64,000 nucleotides of DNA from Hymenobacter siberiensis (GTDB lineage: Bacteria; Bacteroidota; Bacteroidia; Cytophagales; Hymenobacteraceae): assembly GCF_018967845.1 (NCBI RefSeq), contig NZ_JAHLZZ010000001.1, positions 2,790,001 to 2,854,000 of the forward strand. Direction: 5' to 3'. Position numbers and translations under genes: made by a program. This document shows positions 1 through 8,041 of this stretch, one piece after another. Each line of letters opens with the position of its first letter. Within the stretch, counting starts at the first letter, position 1. The notes below the pieces were generated by a model. The model had not been told where the DNA came from, did not search any database, and saw only the letters and a list, made by a program, of their open reading frames with translations.

Positions 1-954
1 CATGCTCAGGTAGCTGTCATAGCGGGGCAGGGCAATGCGGCCCTGGTCCACGGCTTCGCGCACGGCGCAGCCGGGCTCGTGGGTGTGCTGGCAGTTGTGG
101 TAGCGGCACTGGCCCAGCAGGGCGCGGAACTCGGGGAAGTAGCCGGCCAGCTCGGCGGGCGGCAAATCCACGAGGCCCAGCTCCTTTATGCCGGGCGTGT
201 CGATGATAAAGGTGCCGGGGCGCACTTCCAGCATTTCGGCGAAAGTAGTAGTGTGCACGCCTTTATCGGAGAATTCGCTGATTTCGGCGGTTTTCAGGTC
301 GAGGTCGGGCACCAGGGCATTGATGAGCGTGCTTTTGCCCACGCCAGAGTGGCCGGCCAGCAAGCTCACTTTGCCATCGAGCAGGTGGTCGATTTCGGGT
401 ACGCCCTCGCCCGTAGTGGCGGCGCAGGTGCGGCTGGGATAGCCCAGGCTGGCATACATGCCCGCAATCTGGGCCTGGTACTCGAAGCCGTCCTCGTCGT
501 ACAAATCGGTTTTGTTGAAGAGCAGCGTGACGGGAATGTGGTAGGCCTCGGCCGTCACCAGAAACCGGTCGATAAATCCGAACGAAGTAGCTGGCGACAC
601 CAGCGTAACTACCAGTAGCGCCTGGTCGAGGTTGGCCGCTACGATGTGAACGTGGCCGGTTTTGTGCACCGAGCGGCGCACGATATAGTTGCGGCGCGGG
701 GCGATGTGCGAGATAACGCCCGCGCCCTCGGTCTGGGCCTCAATGCTGAAATCGACCAGGTCGCCCACGGCCAGCGGGTTGCTGGCTTTCAGGCCCTTAA
801 TCTTGAACTTGCCGCGTAGGCGGCAGCGGTAGAGCTGCCCGGTGCCAAGGCCGCGCACAATGTACCACGAGCCCGTGGACTTCACCACGATGCCGTGCAG
901 CAGGCCGGTGGGGCCATCGGGGAGGTAGGTATCGGCGGTGGTTGTCGTTGTCAT
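1..954 (-). CDS. rsgA: Ribosome small-subunit-dependent GTPase RsgA (3' end outside window)
   Basis: Circularly permuted GTPase that acts late in 30S subunit maturation. Reading the minus strand from the ATG at 954 gives an OB-fold N-terminus (residues ~15-90), then G4 (NKTD), G1 (GHSGVGKST) and G3 (DTPG), the permuted order diagnostic of RsgA/YjeQ, followed by the zinc knuckle (CRYHNC, then H and C). 318 codons are present and the stop lies beyond base 1; the family is usually 300-330 residues, so little is missing. Its ATG overlaps the waaA stop by four bases (ATGA), so the two are probably translationally coupled. High confidence. Confidence 0.95.
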   Translation of the reverse strand, partial: MTTTTTADTYLPDGPTGLLHGIVVKSTGSWYIVRGLGTGQLYRCRLRGKFKIKGLKASNPLAVGDLVDFSIEAQTEGAGVISHIAPRRNYIVRRSVHKTGHVHIVAANLDQALLVVTLVSPATSFGFIDRFLVTAEAYHIPVTLLFNKTDLYDEDGFEYQAQIAGMYASLGYPSRTCAATTGEGVPEIDHLLDGKVSLLAGHSGVGKSTLINALVPDLDLKTAEISEFSDKGVHTTTFAEMLEVRPGTFIIDTPGIKELGLVDLPPAELAGYFPEFRALLGQCRYHNCQHTHEPGCAVREAVDQGRIALPRYDSYLSM

Positions 955-2201
955 GCGGGAGTGATGGTGCGCAGGGCCGCCATGATGGTGCGCGTGGCCC
1001 CGGCCTGGTCGTGCACGTAATCGAGAATGGTATCCTGAAGGCGCAGGCGGGCCTCGTCGGTGTTCCAGAGGTAAGTGAAGGCAGCTTCCAGCTCGGCGCC
1101 GCTGTGCACGGGGAACGCGCCTTTCATCGCCACCAGCTCCACGGCCTCCTGAAACTTGCCGTATGTAGGCCCAAAAAACAGCGGCAGGCCGAACGCGGCC
1201 GCCTCCAGCGTGTTGTGCAGGCCTTTGCCGAACGCGCCGCCCACGTAGGCGTATTCGCCAAACCGATAGAGCTGACTGAGCAAGCCCACGTTATCAAACA
1301 GCAGCACCCGGGCCTGGGCTACGGTAGCCATGTCGGCCAGCGAGTAGCGCTGCACCGGCCCCGGCAGCGTGGTTTCAACTAGGCGCAGGTTGGTTTCCGT
1401 CACTTCGTGCGGGGCGATGAGCACGCGCAGCTCCGGACCGTAGCGTGCCAGCAGCGGGCGCAGTACGGGCAGGTCTTCGGCCCAGCTGCTGCCCACTACC
1501 AGCACGGGTGCGCCGTCGGCCACAAAGGCATCAACCAGCGGCAGCGAGCGGGCCGGGGCCAGCGCAGTGGCCACCACGGTATCGAAACGGGTATCGCCGG
1601 CCACGCTCACCTGTTTAATCCCCGCGCCACGCAGCAGCTGGGCCGATGCTTCGTTCTGCGTGAAAATATGCGTGAAGCGTCCGAGGATTTTTCGAAAAAA
1701 GCCGCCCCAGGGCTTGAAAAACACCTGCTCGGACCGGAAAATAGCCGACACCACGATGGCCGGAATGTGGCGCTGAAACGCCTCATCCAGGAAATGATAC
1801 CAGAACTCGTACTTCACAAACACCACTAGGCGGGGCTGCACCGCATCCAGAAAAGCCCGGGCATTGGCGCGGGTATCCAGGGGGAGGTAGAAAATGTAGT
1901 CGGCGCCCGGCCAGCTTTTGCGGATTTCGTAGCCCGAGGGCGAGAAAAACGTGAGCACCACCTTGGTGCCGGGGTGCGCCTGCCGGTAGGCTTCTATCAG
2001 CGGGCGGCCCTGCTCAAACTCGCCCAGCGAGGCGCAGTGAAACCACACGCGGGGCGCGGCATCGGCCCCAATGGTTTGGCGAATGTGGGCCAGCAGCCCG
2101 CGCCGGCCCGCCACCCAGGCGGCGGCCTTGGGCACAAACGGCGCTAACAGCCGGAGCAACAGGCCATACAGGCCAAGGGCGGTATCGTAGAGGAAAAGCA
2201 A
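951..2201 (-). CDS. waaA: 3-deoxy-D-manno-octulosonic acid transferase (Kdo transferase)
   Basis: Inner-membrane GT30 glycosyltransferase that adds Kdo to lipid A precursor, so the cell makes Gram-negative LPS or a related lipid. 416 residues, normal for the family. It has an N-terminal hydrophobic anchor, the acceptor-side motif ASLGEFEQGRPL near residue 60, and the C-terminal donor-site region (YVGGAFGKGLHNTLEAAAFG). No ATG is available near the N-terminus. The TTG at 2201 lies four bases after a TAATTTTG promoter box, which fits a leaderless message starting at this TTG. It overlaps rsgA by four bases. Confidence 0.93.
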   Translation of the reverse strand: MLFLYDTALGLYGLLLRLLAPFVPKAAAWVAGRRGLLAHIRQTIGADAAPRVWFHCASLGEFEQGRPLIEAYRQAHPGTKVVLTFFSPSGYEIRKSWPGADYIFYLPLDTRANARAFLDAVQPRLVVFVKYEFWYHFLDEAFQRHIPAIVVSAIFRSEQVFFKPWGGFFRKILGRFTHIFTQNEASAQLLRGAGIKQVSVAGDTRFDTVVATALAPARSLPLVDAFVADGAPVLVVGSSWAEDLPVLRPLLARYGPELRVLIAPHEVTETNLRLVETTLPGPVQRYSLADMATVAQARVLLFDNVGLLSQLYRFGEYAYVGGAFGKGLHNTLEAAAFGLPLFFGPTYGKFQEAVELVAMKGAFPVHSGAELEAAFTYLWNTDEARLRLQDTILDYVHDQAGATRTIMAALRTITPA

Positions 2202-2205
2202 GGCC

Positions 2206-2213
2206 CAAAATTA
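2206..2213 (-). promoter_or_regulatory. Bacteroidota -7 box for waaA
   Basis: TAATTTTG on the minus strand, a full match to TAnnTTTG. Four bases separate it from the waaA TTG start, so the transcript would begin at or next to the start codon. No clear -33 TTTG was identified. Confidence 0.55.
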
Positions 2214-2248
2214 CGCACTACGCGCCCAGTCGATGTTTCGGGCCACGG

Positions 2249-2833
2249 TTAAATATCCTTATTGGCTTCCCAATCCACGGGGCAGGCCTCGCCGTTGTTC
2301 TCGTAGAATTGCAGGGCATCAATCATGCGCAGGGCTTCGCCAAGGCTACGGCCCAGCGGCCGGTCGTTCACCAGCTGGTGTCGCACAATGCCGTCGCGGT
2401 CAATCAAAAACAGGCCCCGATAGGCCATTGGCGAGCCCACGAAGGTCATTTCGCCCTGCTCGGTGTAGTCGTAGTGGCCGCCCAGCACGTCGTAGTTGGC
2501 CGAAATGGTTTTGGTGGCATCGGCCACCAGCGGGTAGGCCACGCCGGCAATGCCGCCCTGGTCGCGGGGCGTTTCCTGCCAGGCCAGGTGGACGTAGTGC
2601 GAGTCGGTAGAGCAGCCCACCACGGCCACGCCCCGGCGCTCAAACTCTGCCAGTCGGTCCTGAAATGCCAGGATTTCGGTGGGGCATACCCGGCTGAAAT
2701 CGGCCGGGTAGAAGTAGAATAATACGTGCTTCTTGCCCAGGTAGCGGTCGAGCGAAAATTCTTCTTCGGTCTTGCCGCCAATCACGGCTGTGGCCTTGAA
2801 GGAAGGGGCGCGCTTGCCCACGAGAACTGCCAT
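2249..2833 (-). CDS. Typical 2-Cys peroxiredoxin (AhpC/Prx1 class)
   Basis: Thiol peroxidase of 194 residues that reduces hydrogen peroxide and organic peroxides in the cytoplasm. The peroxidatic cysteine sits in FSRVCPTEI (usual form FTFVCPTE) near residue 50, and the resolving cysteine in GEACPVDW near the C-terminus, followed by the usual short tail. ATG start at 2833. No AhpF-type reductase gene is adjacent, so electrons probably come from thioredoxin (inference). The Arg after the Phe-Ser of the active-site loop is a small departure from the commonest motif. Confidence 0.9.
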   Translation of the reverse strand: MAVLVGKRAPSFKATAVIGGKTEEEFSLDRYLGKKHVLFYFYPADFSRVCPTEILAFQDRLAEFERRGVAVVGCSTDSHYVHLAWQETPRDQGGIAGVAYPLVADATKTISANYDVLGGHYDYTEQGEMTFVGSPMAYRGLFLIDRDGIVRHQLVNDRPLGRSLGEALRMIDALQFYENNGEACPVDWEANKDI

Positions 2834-2850
2834 GTCAGGATGTGTAAGTA

Positions 2851-2873
2851 GGAGCGAAGCGGCGCTTCGCTCC
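2851..2873. repeat. Short perfect palindrome
   Basis: GGAGCGAAGCG and CGCTTCGCTCC around a single central base, between the peroxiredoxin and lysC genes. It resembles a solitary half of the larger CGAAGC-containing intergenic palindromes elsewhere in the window. There is no T-run, so it is not an obvious terminator. Confidence 0.6.
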
Positions 2874-2954
2874 CATATTGATGGAAAATTCGCTCAGCCA
2901 CCGCCATCAGCCGGGCCTGCGCTTTACTGCATCTGCGGTGCGGAGGTTGTGCTC

Positions 2955-4241
2955 TCAGCCCTGGCACACAAACTGAAACGTATGGCGCGTGCGCTGCTCC
3001 AGCAGCAGCCGCTTGCCGGCCGTGAGGCGCGCAATGCTGGCCGTATCGTAGTTCTTTATGGTGAACAGCGTGAGCCCGGTATTGTAGTGCAGCGTGAATT
3101 GCTCGCGTAGTAAATCGAGCAGCTGGTGCACCCGCCGCTCCGAAAAATCGACGCACACCGAGAAGCTGATGGCCGAGTTCTGCATCACGTTAATCTTGAG
3201 CTTGGCCTGCGCCAGCGCCCCGAAAATCACCGCCATATTCTCCTCCGAGATAAACGAAAAATCCTTGCTCGCAAAGGACAGCAGCGCCTGGTCCGTCTTC
3301 CGGATAAAGGCCGGGGCCAGCGCAGCATGCTGGCAGTCGTGAATGAGCGTGCCTGCCGCCTCGGGGTCCAGAAACGACTTCACGCGCAACGGAATGTTGC
3401 GGTCGGCCAGCGGTTTCAGCGTTTTGGGGTGGATGACGGACGCGCCGTAATATGCCATCTCAATGGTTTCGCGGTAGCTGATTTCGGGGTAGCGCACCGT
3501 GTCGGGGAAGATTTTGGGGTCCGCGTTCAGCAGGCCCGTCACGTCTTTCCAGATGGTCACCGACTCGGCCCGCAGGCAGTAGGCCAGGATGGCGGCCGTA
3601 TAGTCGGAGCCCTCGCGGCCGAGGGTGGTGGTGCGGCCATCGGCGGTGCCGCCCAGGAAGCCTTGGGTCACTACTAAGCCCCTTGCCAGGAGTGGGGGCA
3701 GAGCCGCGCCGATGTTGCGCTCGGTGGCGGCCCAGTCCACACGGGCCTCGCGCCAGTTGTCGTCTGTGCAGATGAGGGACCGGCAGTCGAGCCACTGCGC
3801 CCCTAAGGCTTTTGCCATGATGAGCGACGACAGCAACTCGCCGTAGCCTACAATCTGGTCGTACTGCTGGTCATAGTCACCGGGCATCACGCCGCCCAGC
3901 CGCTCCAGCAATTCTTCCAGCAGGGTGCCCAGAGTGACCGCACCGTAGCCCAGGCCCGGCACCCCAAACTTGTCGTCGGGCTCGGAAGCCATGGCATCGG
4001 CTACCCCGCAGTGAAACTGGTCCAAGGTCCGTAGCTTCTCAGTGTAAGCCTGTCCAGCATACGCCAAATCATAAATCTCCTCCAGCGCATTGGTCGTCTT
4101 GCCCATCGCCGACACCACAATCACCAGCGGCCCTTTTGGCCCAAAATCCTGCACAATGCGGCAGAGGTTGAGAATAGCCGCCGCGTCCTTCACCGACGCC
4201 CCGCCAAATTTGTACACCTGAAGTCCCTGTGCTGTATCCAT
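2955..4241 (-). CDS. lysC: Aspartate kinase, monofunctional
   Basis: Phosphorylates L-aspartate, the first step to lysine, threonine, methionine and diaminopimelate. 428 residues. N-terminal KFGGASVKD, then VVSAMGKTTNAL and GREGSDYTAAI of the kinase fold, then tandem ACT regulatory domains from about residue 285 (FSFISEENMAVIFGALAQ region), which suggests feedback control. The ATG at 4241 is chosen over an upstream TTG at 4250 because the TTG lies inside the TACTTTTG promoter box. Divergent from fbp. Confidence 0.94.
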   Translation of the reverse strand: MDTAQGLQVYKFGGASVKDAAAILNLCRIVQDFGPKGPLVIVVSAMGKTTNALEEIYDLAYAGQAYTEKLRTLDQFHCGVADAMASEPDDKFGVPGLGYGAVTLGTLLEELLERLGGVMPGDYDQQYDQIVGYGELLSSLIMAKALGAQWLDCRSLICTDDNWREARVDWAATERNIGAALPPLLARGLVVTQGFLGGTADGRTTTLGREGSDYTAAILAYCLRAESVTIWKDVTGLLNADPKIFPDTVRYPEISYRETIEMAYYGASVIHPKTLKPLADRNIPLRVKSFLDPEAAGTLIHDCQHAALAPAFIRKTDQALLSFASKDFSFISEENMAVIFGALAQAKLKINVMQNSAISFSVCVDFSERRVHQLLDLLREQFTLHYNTGLTLFTIKNYDTASIARLTAGKRLLLEQRTRHTFQFVCQG

Positions 4242-4247
4242 AGGCCC

Positions 4248-4255
4248 CAAAAGTA
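4248..4255 (-). promoter_or_regulatory. Bacteroidota -7 box for lysC
   Basis: TACTTTTG on the minus strand, six bases before the lysC ATG. This predicts a leaderless or nearly leaderless message and rules out the in-frame TTG at 4250 as the start. Confidence 0.6.
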
Positions 4256-4384
4256 GCGCCGCCGGCCGTAAATGCGGTTTTTCAGGCGCTTCACTACGGT
4301 TTTATCGGGTGCTGCCATCCTTGCAGAATACCGTACCGTGAGCAATTTTTACCGCTCCTCCAGAGGCCGCCGCAAACGCAACCG

Positions 4385-4415
4385 ATTGCACTTCGCCCCC
4401 GCTAGAGTAGCTTTG
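4385..4415 (+). promoter_or_regulatory. fbp promoter (-33 ATTG, 19-base spacer, -7 TAGCTTTG)
   Basis: The -7 box TAGCTTTG lies at 4408-4415 and ATTG at 4385-4388, exactly 19 bases upstream. This is the best two-element match to the Bacteroidota consensus in the window. The implied 5' leader before the fbp ATG is about 35 bases. Confidence 0.65.
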
Positions 4416-4456
4416 TTGAGCATTCCCACTACCTCATTTCGACTCCCAACTCGCTT

Positions 4457-5509
4457 ATGGACCACAATAAACTGGCCCTACCCGTCGGCACTACCCTCGA
4501 CCGTTTCATCATGCGCAAGCAGGAAGATTTCCCCTACGCCACGGGTGAGCTCTCCCAGCTACTGCGCGATATCGCCCTGGCTGCCAAGATTGTAAACCGC
4601 GAAATTAACCGCTCCGGCCTCATCGATATTGCCGGTGCCTACGGCAGCCAGAACATCCAGGGCGAAGACCAGCAGAAGCTCGACGTTATTGCCAACATCC
4701 GCTTCATCCGCGCCCTGCGCAACGGGGGCGAAGTCTGCACCATCATCTCCGAGGAGGACGATGAGATGATTCAGACCGGCAACAACCAGGGTAAGTACGT
4801 GGTGGCCATCGACCCGCTCGACGGGTCGAGCAACATCGATGTAAACGTGAGCATCGGCACCATTTTCAGCATCTACCGCCGCGTATCGCCCACCGGCCGC
4901 GAGGGCACCGTGGCCGACTGCCAGCAGCCCGGCACCCACCAGGTGGCCGCTGGCTACGTCATCTACGGCTCCAGCACCATGATGGTCTACACGACCGGCA
5001 ACGGCGTGAATGGCTTCACCTACGAGCATTCGTTGGGCGAGTTCTTCCTCTCGCACCCCGACATTCAGACGCCCAAAACCGGCACCGTCTACTCCATCAA
5101 CGAGGGCAGCTCCGAATCGTTCGCCCCCGGCGTAGCGGCCTTCGTGAAGCAGTGCAAAGACCAGCACTTTTCAGCCCGCTACATCGGCTCGCTCGTGGCC
5201 GATTTTCACCGCAACCTGCTCAAGGGCGGCATCTACATTTACCCCGCCACCGCCAAAAGCCCCAACGGCAAGCTGCGCCTCATGTATGAGTGCAACCCAC
5301 TGGCGTTCATCGTGGAGCAGGCCGGCGGCAAGAGTAGCAACGGCCAACGCCGCACCATGGAAATCGAGCCCCAGACGCCGCACGAGCGTTGCCCCGTTTT
5401 CATCGGCAGCAAAGACCTCGTGGAGCAGGCCGAAGCCCTGATTGCTCAGTATCAGCAGGCCAAAGAGCAGCCCGCCAAAGAGTCCAAAATCAAAGCCGAT
5501 GCTAAATAA
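4457..5509 (+). CDS. fbp: Fructose-1,6-bisphosphatase class I
   Basis: Gluconeogenic phosphatase converting fructose-1,6-bisphosphate to fructose-6-phosphate. 350 residues, normal size. The metal and substrate site motif DPLDGSSN is present near residue 120, with the upstream acidic metal ligands (SEEDDE) and the C-terminal region [19 protein letters not shown] at 4457 with its own promoter. The last ~20 residues are a Lys/Glu/Ala-rich tail. It ends just before a long palindrome and a bidirectional terminator. Confidence 0.96.
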   Translation: MDHNKLALPVGTTLDRFIMRKQEDFPYATGELSQLLRDIALAAKIVNREINRSGLIDIAGAYGSQNIQGEDQQKLDVIANIRFIRALRNGGEVCTIISEEDDEMIQTGNNQGKYVVAIDPLDGSSNIDVNVSIGTIFSIYRRVSPTGREGTVADCQQPGTHQVAAGYVIYGSSTMMVYTTGNGVNGFTYEHSLGEFFLSHPDIQTPKTGTVYSINEGSSESFAPGVAAFVKQCKDQHFSARYIGSLVADFHRNLLKGGIYIYPATAKSPNGKLRLMYECNPLAFIVEQAGGKSSNGQRRTMEIEPQTPHERCPVFIGSKDLVEQAEALIAQYQQAKEQPAKESKIKADAK

Positions 5510-5516
5510 GCACCTT

Positions 5517-5631
5517 GTCATGCCCATCTGGCGTCCGCGTAGCCGAAGTATCTCGCATGCTTTAGTAATCAATGCTGAATCAACGAAGCGGTAGAGATGC
5601 TTCGGCTACGCGGACGCCAGATGGGCATGAC
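5517..5631. repeat. Intergenic palindromic element (GTCATGC family, diverged)
   Basis: Long inverted repeat directly after fbp. The left arm begins GTCATGCCCATCTGGCGTCC and the right arm ends with its complement, GGGCATGAC. Inner arms contain the GAAGCATCT-like core (here AGCCGAAGTATCT / AGAGATGCTTCGGCT) shared with elements at 21924, 40335, 51338 and 52980. It has an extra GC-rich block in each arm that the others lack. Confidence 0.75.
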
Positions 5632-5647
5632 CGTTCCTGTTCGATAA

Positions 5648-5683
5648 TAAAAAAGCCGTTCCTGATATCAGGAACGGCTTTTT
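5648..5683. terminator. Bidirectional rho-independent terminator
   Basis: Stem AAAAAAGCCGTTCCTGAT with a complementary right arm ending in TTTTTT. Oligo-A and oligo-T flank both sides, so it can end transcription of both fbp (plus) and the convergent DUF5606 gene (minus). Confidence 0.85.
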
Positions 5684-5701
5684 TGTTGTAAAAAGGTCGA
5701 A

Positions 5702-6319
5702 CTACTCGGCCTTCTTGCGGCTTTTCTTGGCCGGGGCGGTAGCCTCCGGGTTGCCTTCGGCGGTCGGCGCTTCGTCGGCTGCGCCAATTACGCCGCCGGT
5801 GCTCAGGGGCTCATCGGCGCTGGGCTCGGTGTCGGCTTTGGTGGCTTTGGCCGATTTGGCTTTGGGCTTCGGTGCTTCTTCTGTCGTTGCTGGTGCTTCT
5901 TCGATGGCTTCGGCAGCGGCTGCCTCCTGGTAGGGGCGGTGCTTGCTCACGATGCCGTACCAGCTGGCCAGCTTCTTGATATCGGACAGATACACCCGGT
6001 CGCGGTCGTAGTCGGGAATCACGCCGGCCAGGAAACTGGTTAGCTCATCCTCGCTCGACTTGGCCGTCACGGGCGATGCCGCGCCATGCTTCTGGTAGAT
6101 ACGCTCGAATACTTCCGTCAGCGGCACCGTCTCTTCGGGGTCCTGGGTATAGATGGAAATCTCCGACAGCAGCGACACTTTGTTGCGGGCCGGGGCCAAC
6201 GTGCGGGTTGCTTTTTCGTCGAGGCTTTCGACCAATACGCCGTGGCGGGCGGCGCGCACCAGGCGGTACAGGCCGGGCATGCCGCTGATAGCGGCCAATT
6301 CTTGCAATTCGTAGGGCAT
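5702..6319 (-). CDS. DUF5606 domain protein
   Basis: Bacteroidota-specific protein of unknown function, 205 residues. The conserved part is residues 1-140 (ELQELAAISGMPGLYRLV; DELTSFLAGVIPDYDRDRVYLSDIKKLASWYGI). It is followed by an Ala/Glu/Lys-rich low-complexity tail ending KKSRKKAE, which is longer than is usual for the family. The ATG at 6319 matches the family start; an upstream extension would only translate the palindrome at 6348-6424. Probably soluble and cytoplasmic. Confidence 0.85.
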   Translation of the reverse strand: MPYELQELAAISGMPGLYRLVRAARHGVLVESLDEKATRTLAPARNKVSLLSEISIYTQDPEETVPLTEVFERIYQKHGAASPVTAKSSEDELTSFLAGVIPDYDRDRVYLSDIKKLASWYGIVSKHRPYQEAAAAEAIEEAPATTEEAPKPKAKSAKATKADTEPSADEPLSTGGVIGAADEAPTAEGNPEATAPAKKSRKKAE

Positions 6320-6347
6320 TTTTGGGAATATTGAGAATGAAGAACGA

Positions 6348-6424
6348 GGAAGAAAGAATGAGGAATGAAGCAAGAAACGCCGTGGGGCCATTTCACCAAC
6401 TTCATTCCTCATTCCTCCTTCTTC
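6348..6424. repeat. Palindromic element, GAATGAGGAATGAAG family
   Basis: Arms GAAAGAATGAGGAATGAAG and CTTCATTCCTCATTCCTCC around a ~30-base loop, between two minus-strand genes. The purine-rich arm composition differs from the GTCATGC family. Confidence 0.7.
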
Positions 6425-6440
6425 AGCGCAAAACTACGGA

Positions 6441-6908
6441 TTATTGTCCTTCCGTCGCGTTCGAGCCCGTCACGCCGAGCTTGAACACGATGGGCAGGCT
6501 GGTCAGAATCGGATATTCCGGGGCCTTGAACTTCAGCAGGCGCACCACGCGCAGGGCTTCCTCGCCCGTGCCGCCGCCCACCTGCTTCACCAGCTTCACC
6601 CCCGACATGGTGCCGTCAGGATTCAGGATAAAGCTCACAATGCACTGGCCCTGAATGCGGTTGCGCTTAGCCATTAGTGGGTATTTGAGTTCCTTGCCAA
6701 TGAAGTCGTACATGGCCGCCTGGCCACCTTCGTAGTATTCAGCCACCGGAATCACCTTGCCGGCCGACCCAATGCCTGTGCCCTTCTCGGCCTGCGACTT
6801 GGGCGGCGCAATATTGGGAGTGGTTTGGGCGGCGGCTGGCGCGGCGGCCAGCAGCAGCAGGCCCAGGGCCAGCTGCGGTATAGAAATATTTTTGGTCATG
6901 ATGTTCAT
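6441..6908 (-). CDS. Secreted TonB C-terminal-domain protein
   Basis: 155 residues from the ATG at 6908 (a second ATG at 6899 is possible). Signal peptide LALGLLLLAAAPAAAQ, a short linker, then a TonB C-terminal fold (residues ~60-145: KELKYPLMAKRNRIQGQCIVSFILNPDGTMSGVKLV). A normal TonB has an uncleaved membrane anchor and a Pro-rich span; both are missing, so this is a periplasmic TonB-C-like protein rather than an energy transducer. Partner unknown. Same strand as engB, 73 bases downstream of it. Confidence 0.8.
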   Translation of the reverse strand: MNIMTKNISIPQLALGLLLLAAAPAAAQTTPNIAPPKSQAEKGTGIGSAGKVIPVAEYYEGGQAAMYDFIGKELKYPLMAKRNRIQGQCIVSFILNPDGTMSGVKLVKQVGGGTGEEALRVVRLLKFKAPEYPILTSLPIVFKLGVTGSNATEGQ

Positions 6909-6981
6909 AAAGGGCGGAGGAAAACAGGGGGGGAATGCAGCCCATGCGGGCCAGTGGGTGGTTGGCAATTTCGGGGCCAAT

Positions 6982-7602
6982 CTACGCATTGGCGGCGGCC
7001 TCGGCCACCCATTGTTCGTTCACGTCAGTAATAAAATCCAGGACTTCGTCGCGGCCCAGGCCGGTTTCGGCCGAGGTCAGGAAGTAGCGCGGCAGCTCGT
7101 CCCAGATTTCGCTCATCTTGCGCAGGTACTCGGTCAGCAGGGCCTTGGTCTGGGCCGTCGACTGCTTGTCGGCCTTTGTGAAAATCATCACGAAGGGAAT
7201 GCCCTCTTCGCCCAGCTTTTCCATGAATTCCAAATCGGCGGTCTGCGGCGCGTGGCGCGAGTCAATCAGCACGCACACGCACATCAGGTTGGCCCGGTTG
7301 CGCAGGTAGTAGTTAATCATCTTGGCCCATTCGGCGCGCGAGGTTTTGCTCACTTTGGCGTAGCCGTAGCCCGGCAAATCGACCAGAAACCAAGTGTCAT
7401 TAATAACGAAATGATTAATTAATTGCGTCTTGCCCGGCGAAGATGACGTTTTGGCCAGCCCCTTGCGCTCCGTCAGCATATTGATAAGCGACGACTTTCC
7501 CACGTTGGAGCGGCCGATGAAAGCGTATTCGGGCAGCGTAGGAGCGGGGCATAAGTCGGCCCGTGAATTACTCATCAGAAAGCGCGCGTCGTGAATAACC
7601 AT
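6982..7602 (-). CDS. engB: Ribosome biogenesis GTPase YsxC/EngB
   Basis: Essential TRAFAC-class GTPase in 50S assembly. 206 residues from the ATG at 7602 (MVIHDARFL). G1 GRSNVGKSS, G3 DLPGYGYAKV and G4 TKAD are all present, with the family-typical HDARFLMS N-terminus. The in-frame extension to 7635 uses a non-ATG codon and adds no family sequence. Confidence 0.95.
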   Translation of the reverse strand: MVIHDARFLMSNSRADLCPAPTLPEYAFIGRSNVGKSSLINMLTERKGLAKTSSSPGKTQLINHFVINDTWFLVDLPGYGYAKVSKTSRAEWAKMINYYLRNRANLMCVCVLIDSRHAPQTADLEFMEKLGEEGIPFVMIFTKADKQSTAQTKALLTEYLRKMSEIWDELPRYFLTSAETGLGRDEVLDFITDVNEQWVAEAAANA

Positions 7603-7715
7603 AGATAAGGCGGAGAATAAACGGGGAATTAACAAGCCGTAAAATTACGCCGGAATGCCACCTAACGCCGAATAAATAAAAATGCGTCAGGGGATGGCTA
7701 TTTAATTAGTGCTTC

Positions 7716-7723
7716 TATATTTG
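7716..7723 (+). promoter_or_regulatory. Candidate -7 box (distal)
   Basis: TATATTTG, a full match to TAnnTTTG in AT-rich sequence, about 320 bases before the OmpA-family ATG. Weaker candidate than the proximal box because of the distance. Confidence 0.35.
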
Positions 7724-7827
7724 CGCGGCATGCCAGTCAAGCCAGCCAGCCAGCCACTGCCGCCGAACTCGACCACACCTGAATGGCCGAAATTTTGCCG
7801 AAAACCGCTTTTCGCATCCAAACAGCC

Positions 7828-7835
7828 TATCTTTG
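7828..7835 (+). promoter_or_regulatory. Candidate -7 box for the OmpA/PorE-like gene
   Basis: TATCTTTG, preceded 19 bases earlier by TTTTC, which could serve as a -33 element. It implies a leader of about 200 bases before the ATG at 8042. Confidence 0.45.
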
Positions 7836-8041
7836 CCCGTCATTGGCTTTGCCATGGCGTGGTTTCGTGTGGGCTTTTTGGCCCGATAGTCGGTTACCTT
7901 CTGCGCAAATGCGCATTAAAGCCTAACCCTATCGCGTTTTTTCAGTATAAGCCCAAAATATAGTTTTCTGCCGCTGCTCCGGCGGCGCACTCTTTCCTTA
8001 CAATCCCTTCAGAAATTTCTTTTTTTCAAATCTCTCCTCAA

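Larger units (their letters stand above)
7603..8041. other. Intergenic region upstream of the OmpA/PorE-like gene
   Basis: About 440 bases without a credible gene, between divergent engB and the OmpA-family gene. It holds two TAnnTTTG boxes (7716 and 7828) and a small hairpin, TGCGCAAATGCGCA, near 7905. A 5' leader of 200 bases or more is implied for the OmpA gene. The 84-codon reading frame at 7709-7963 has a TTG start and no recognisable features. Confidence 0.5.

Noticed and set aside
7709..7963. 84-codon frame upstream of the OmpA-family gene
   Set aside because: TTG start, no signal, and it spans a promoter box at 7828; treated as untranslated leader/intergenic.
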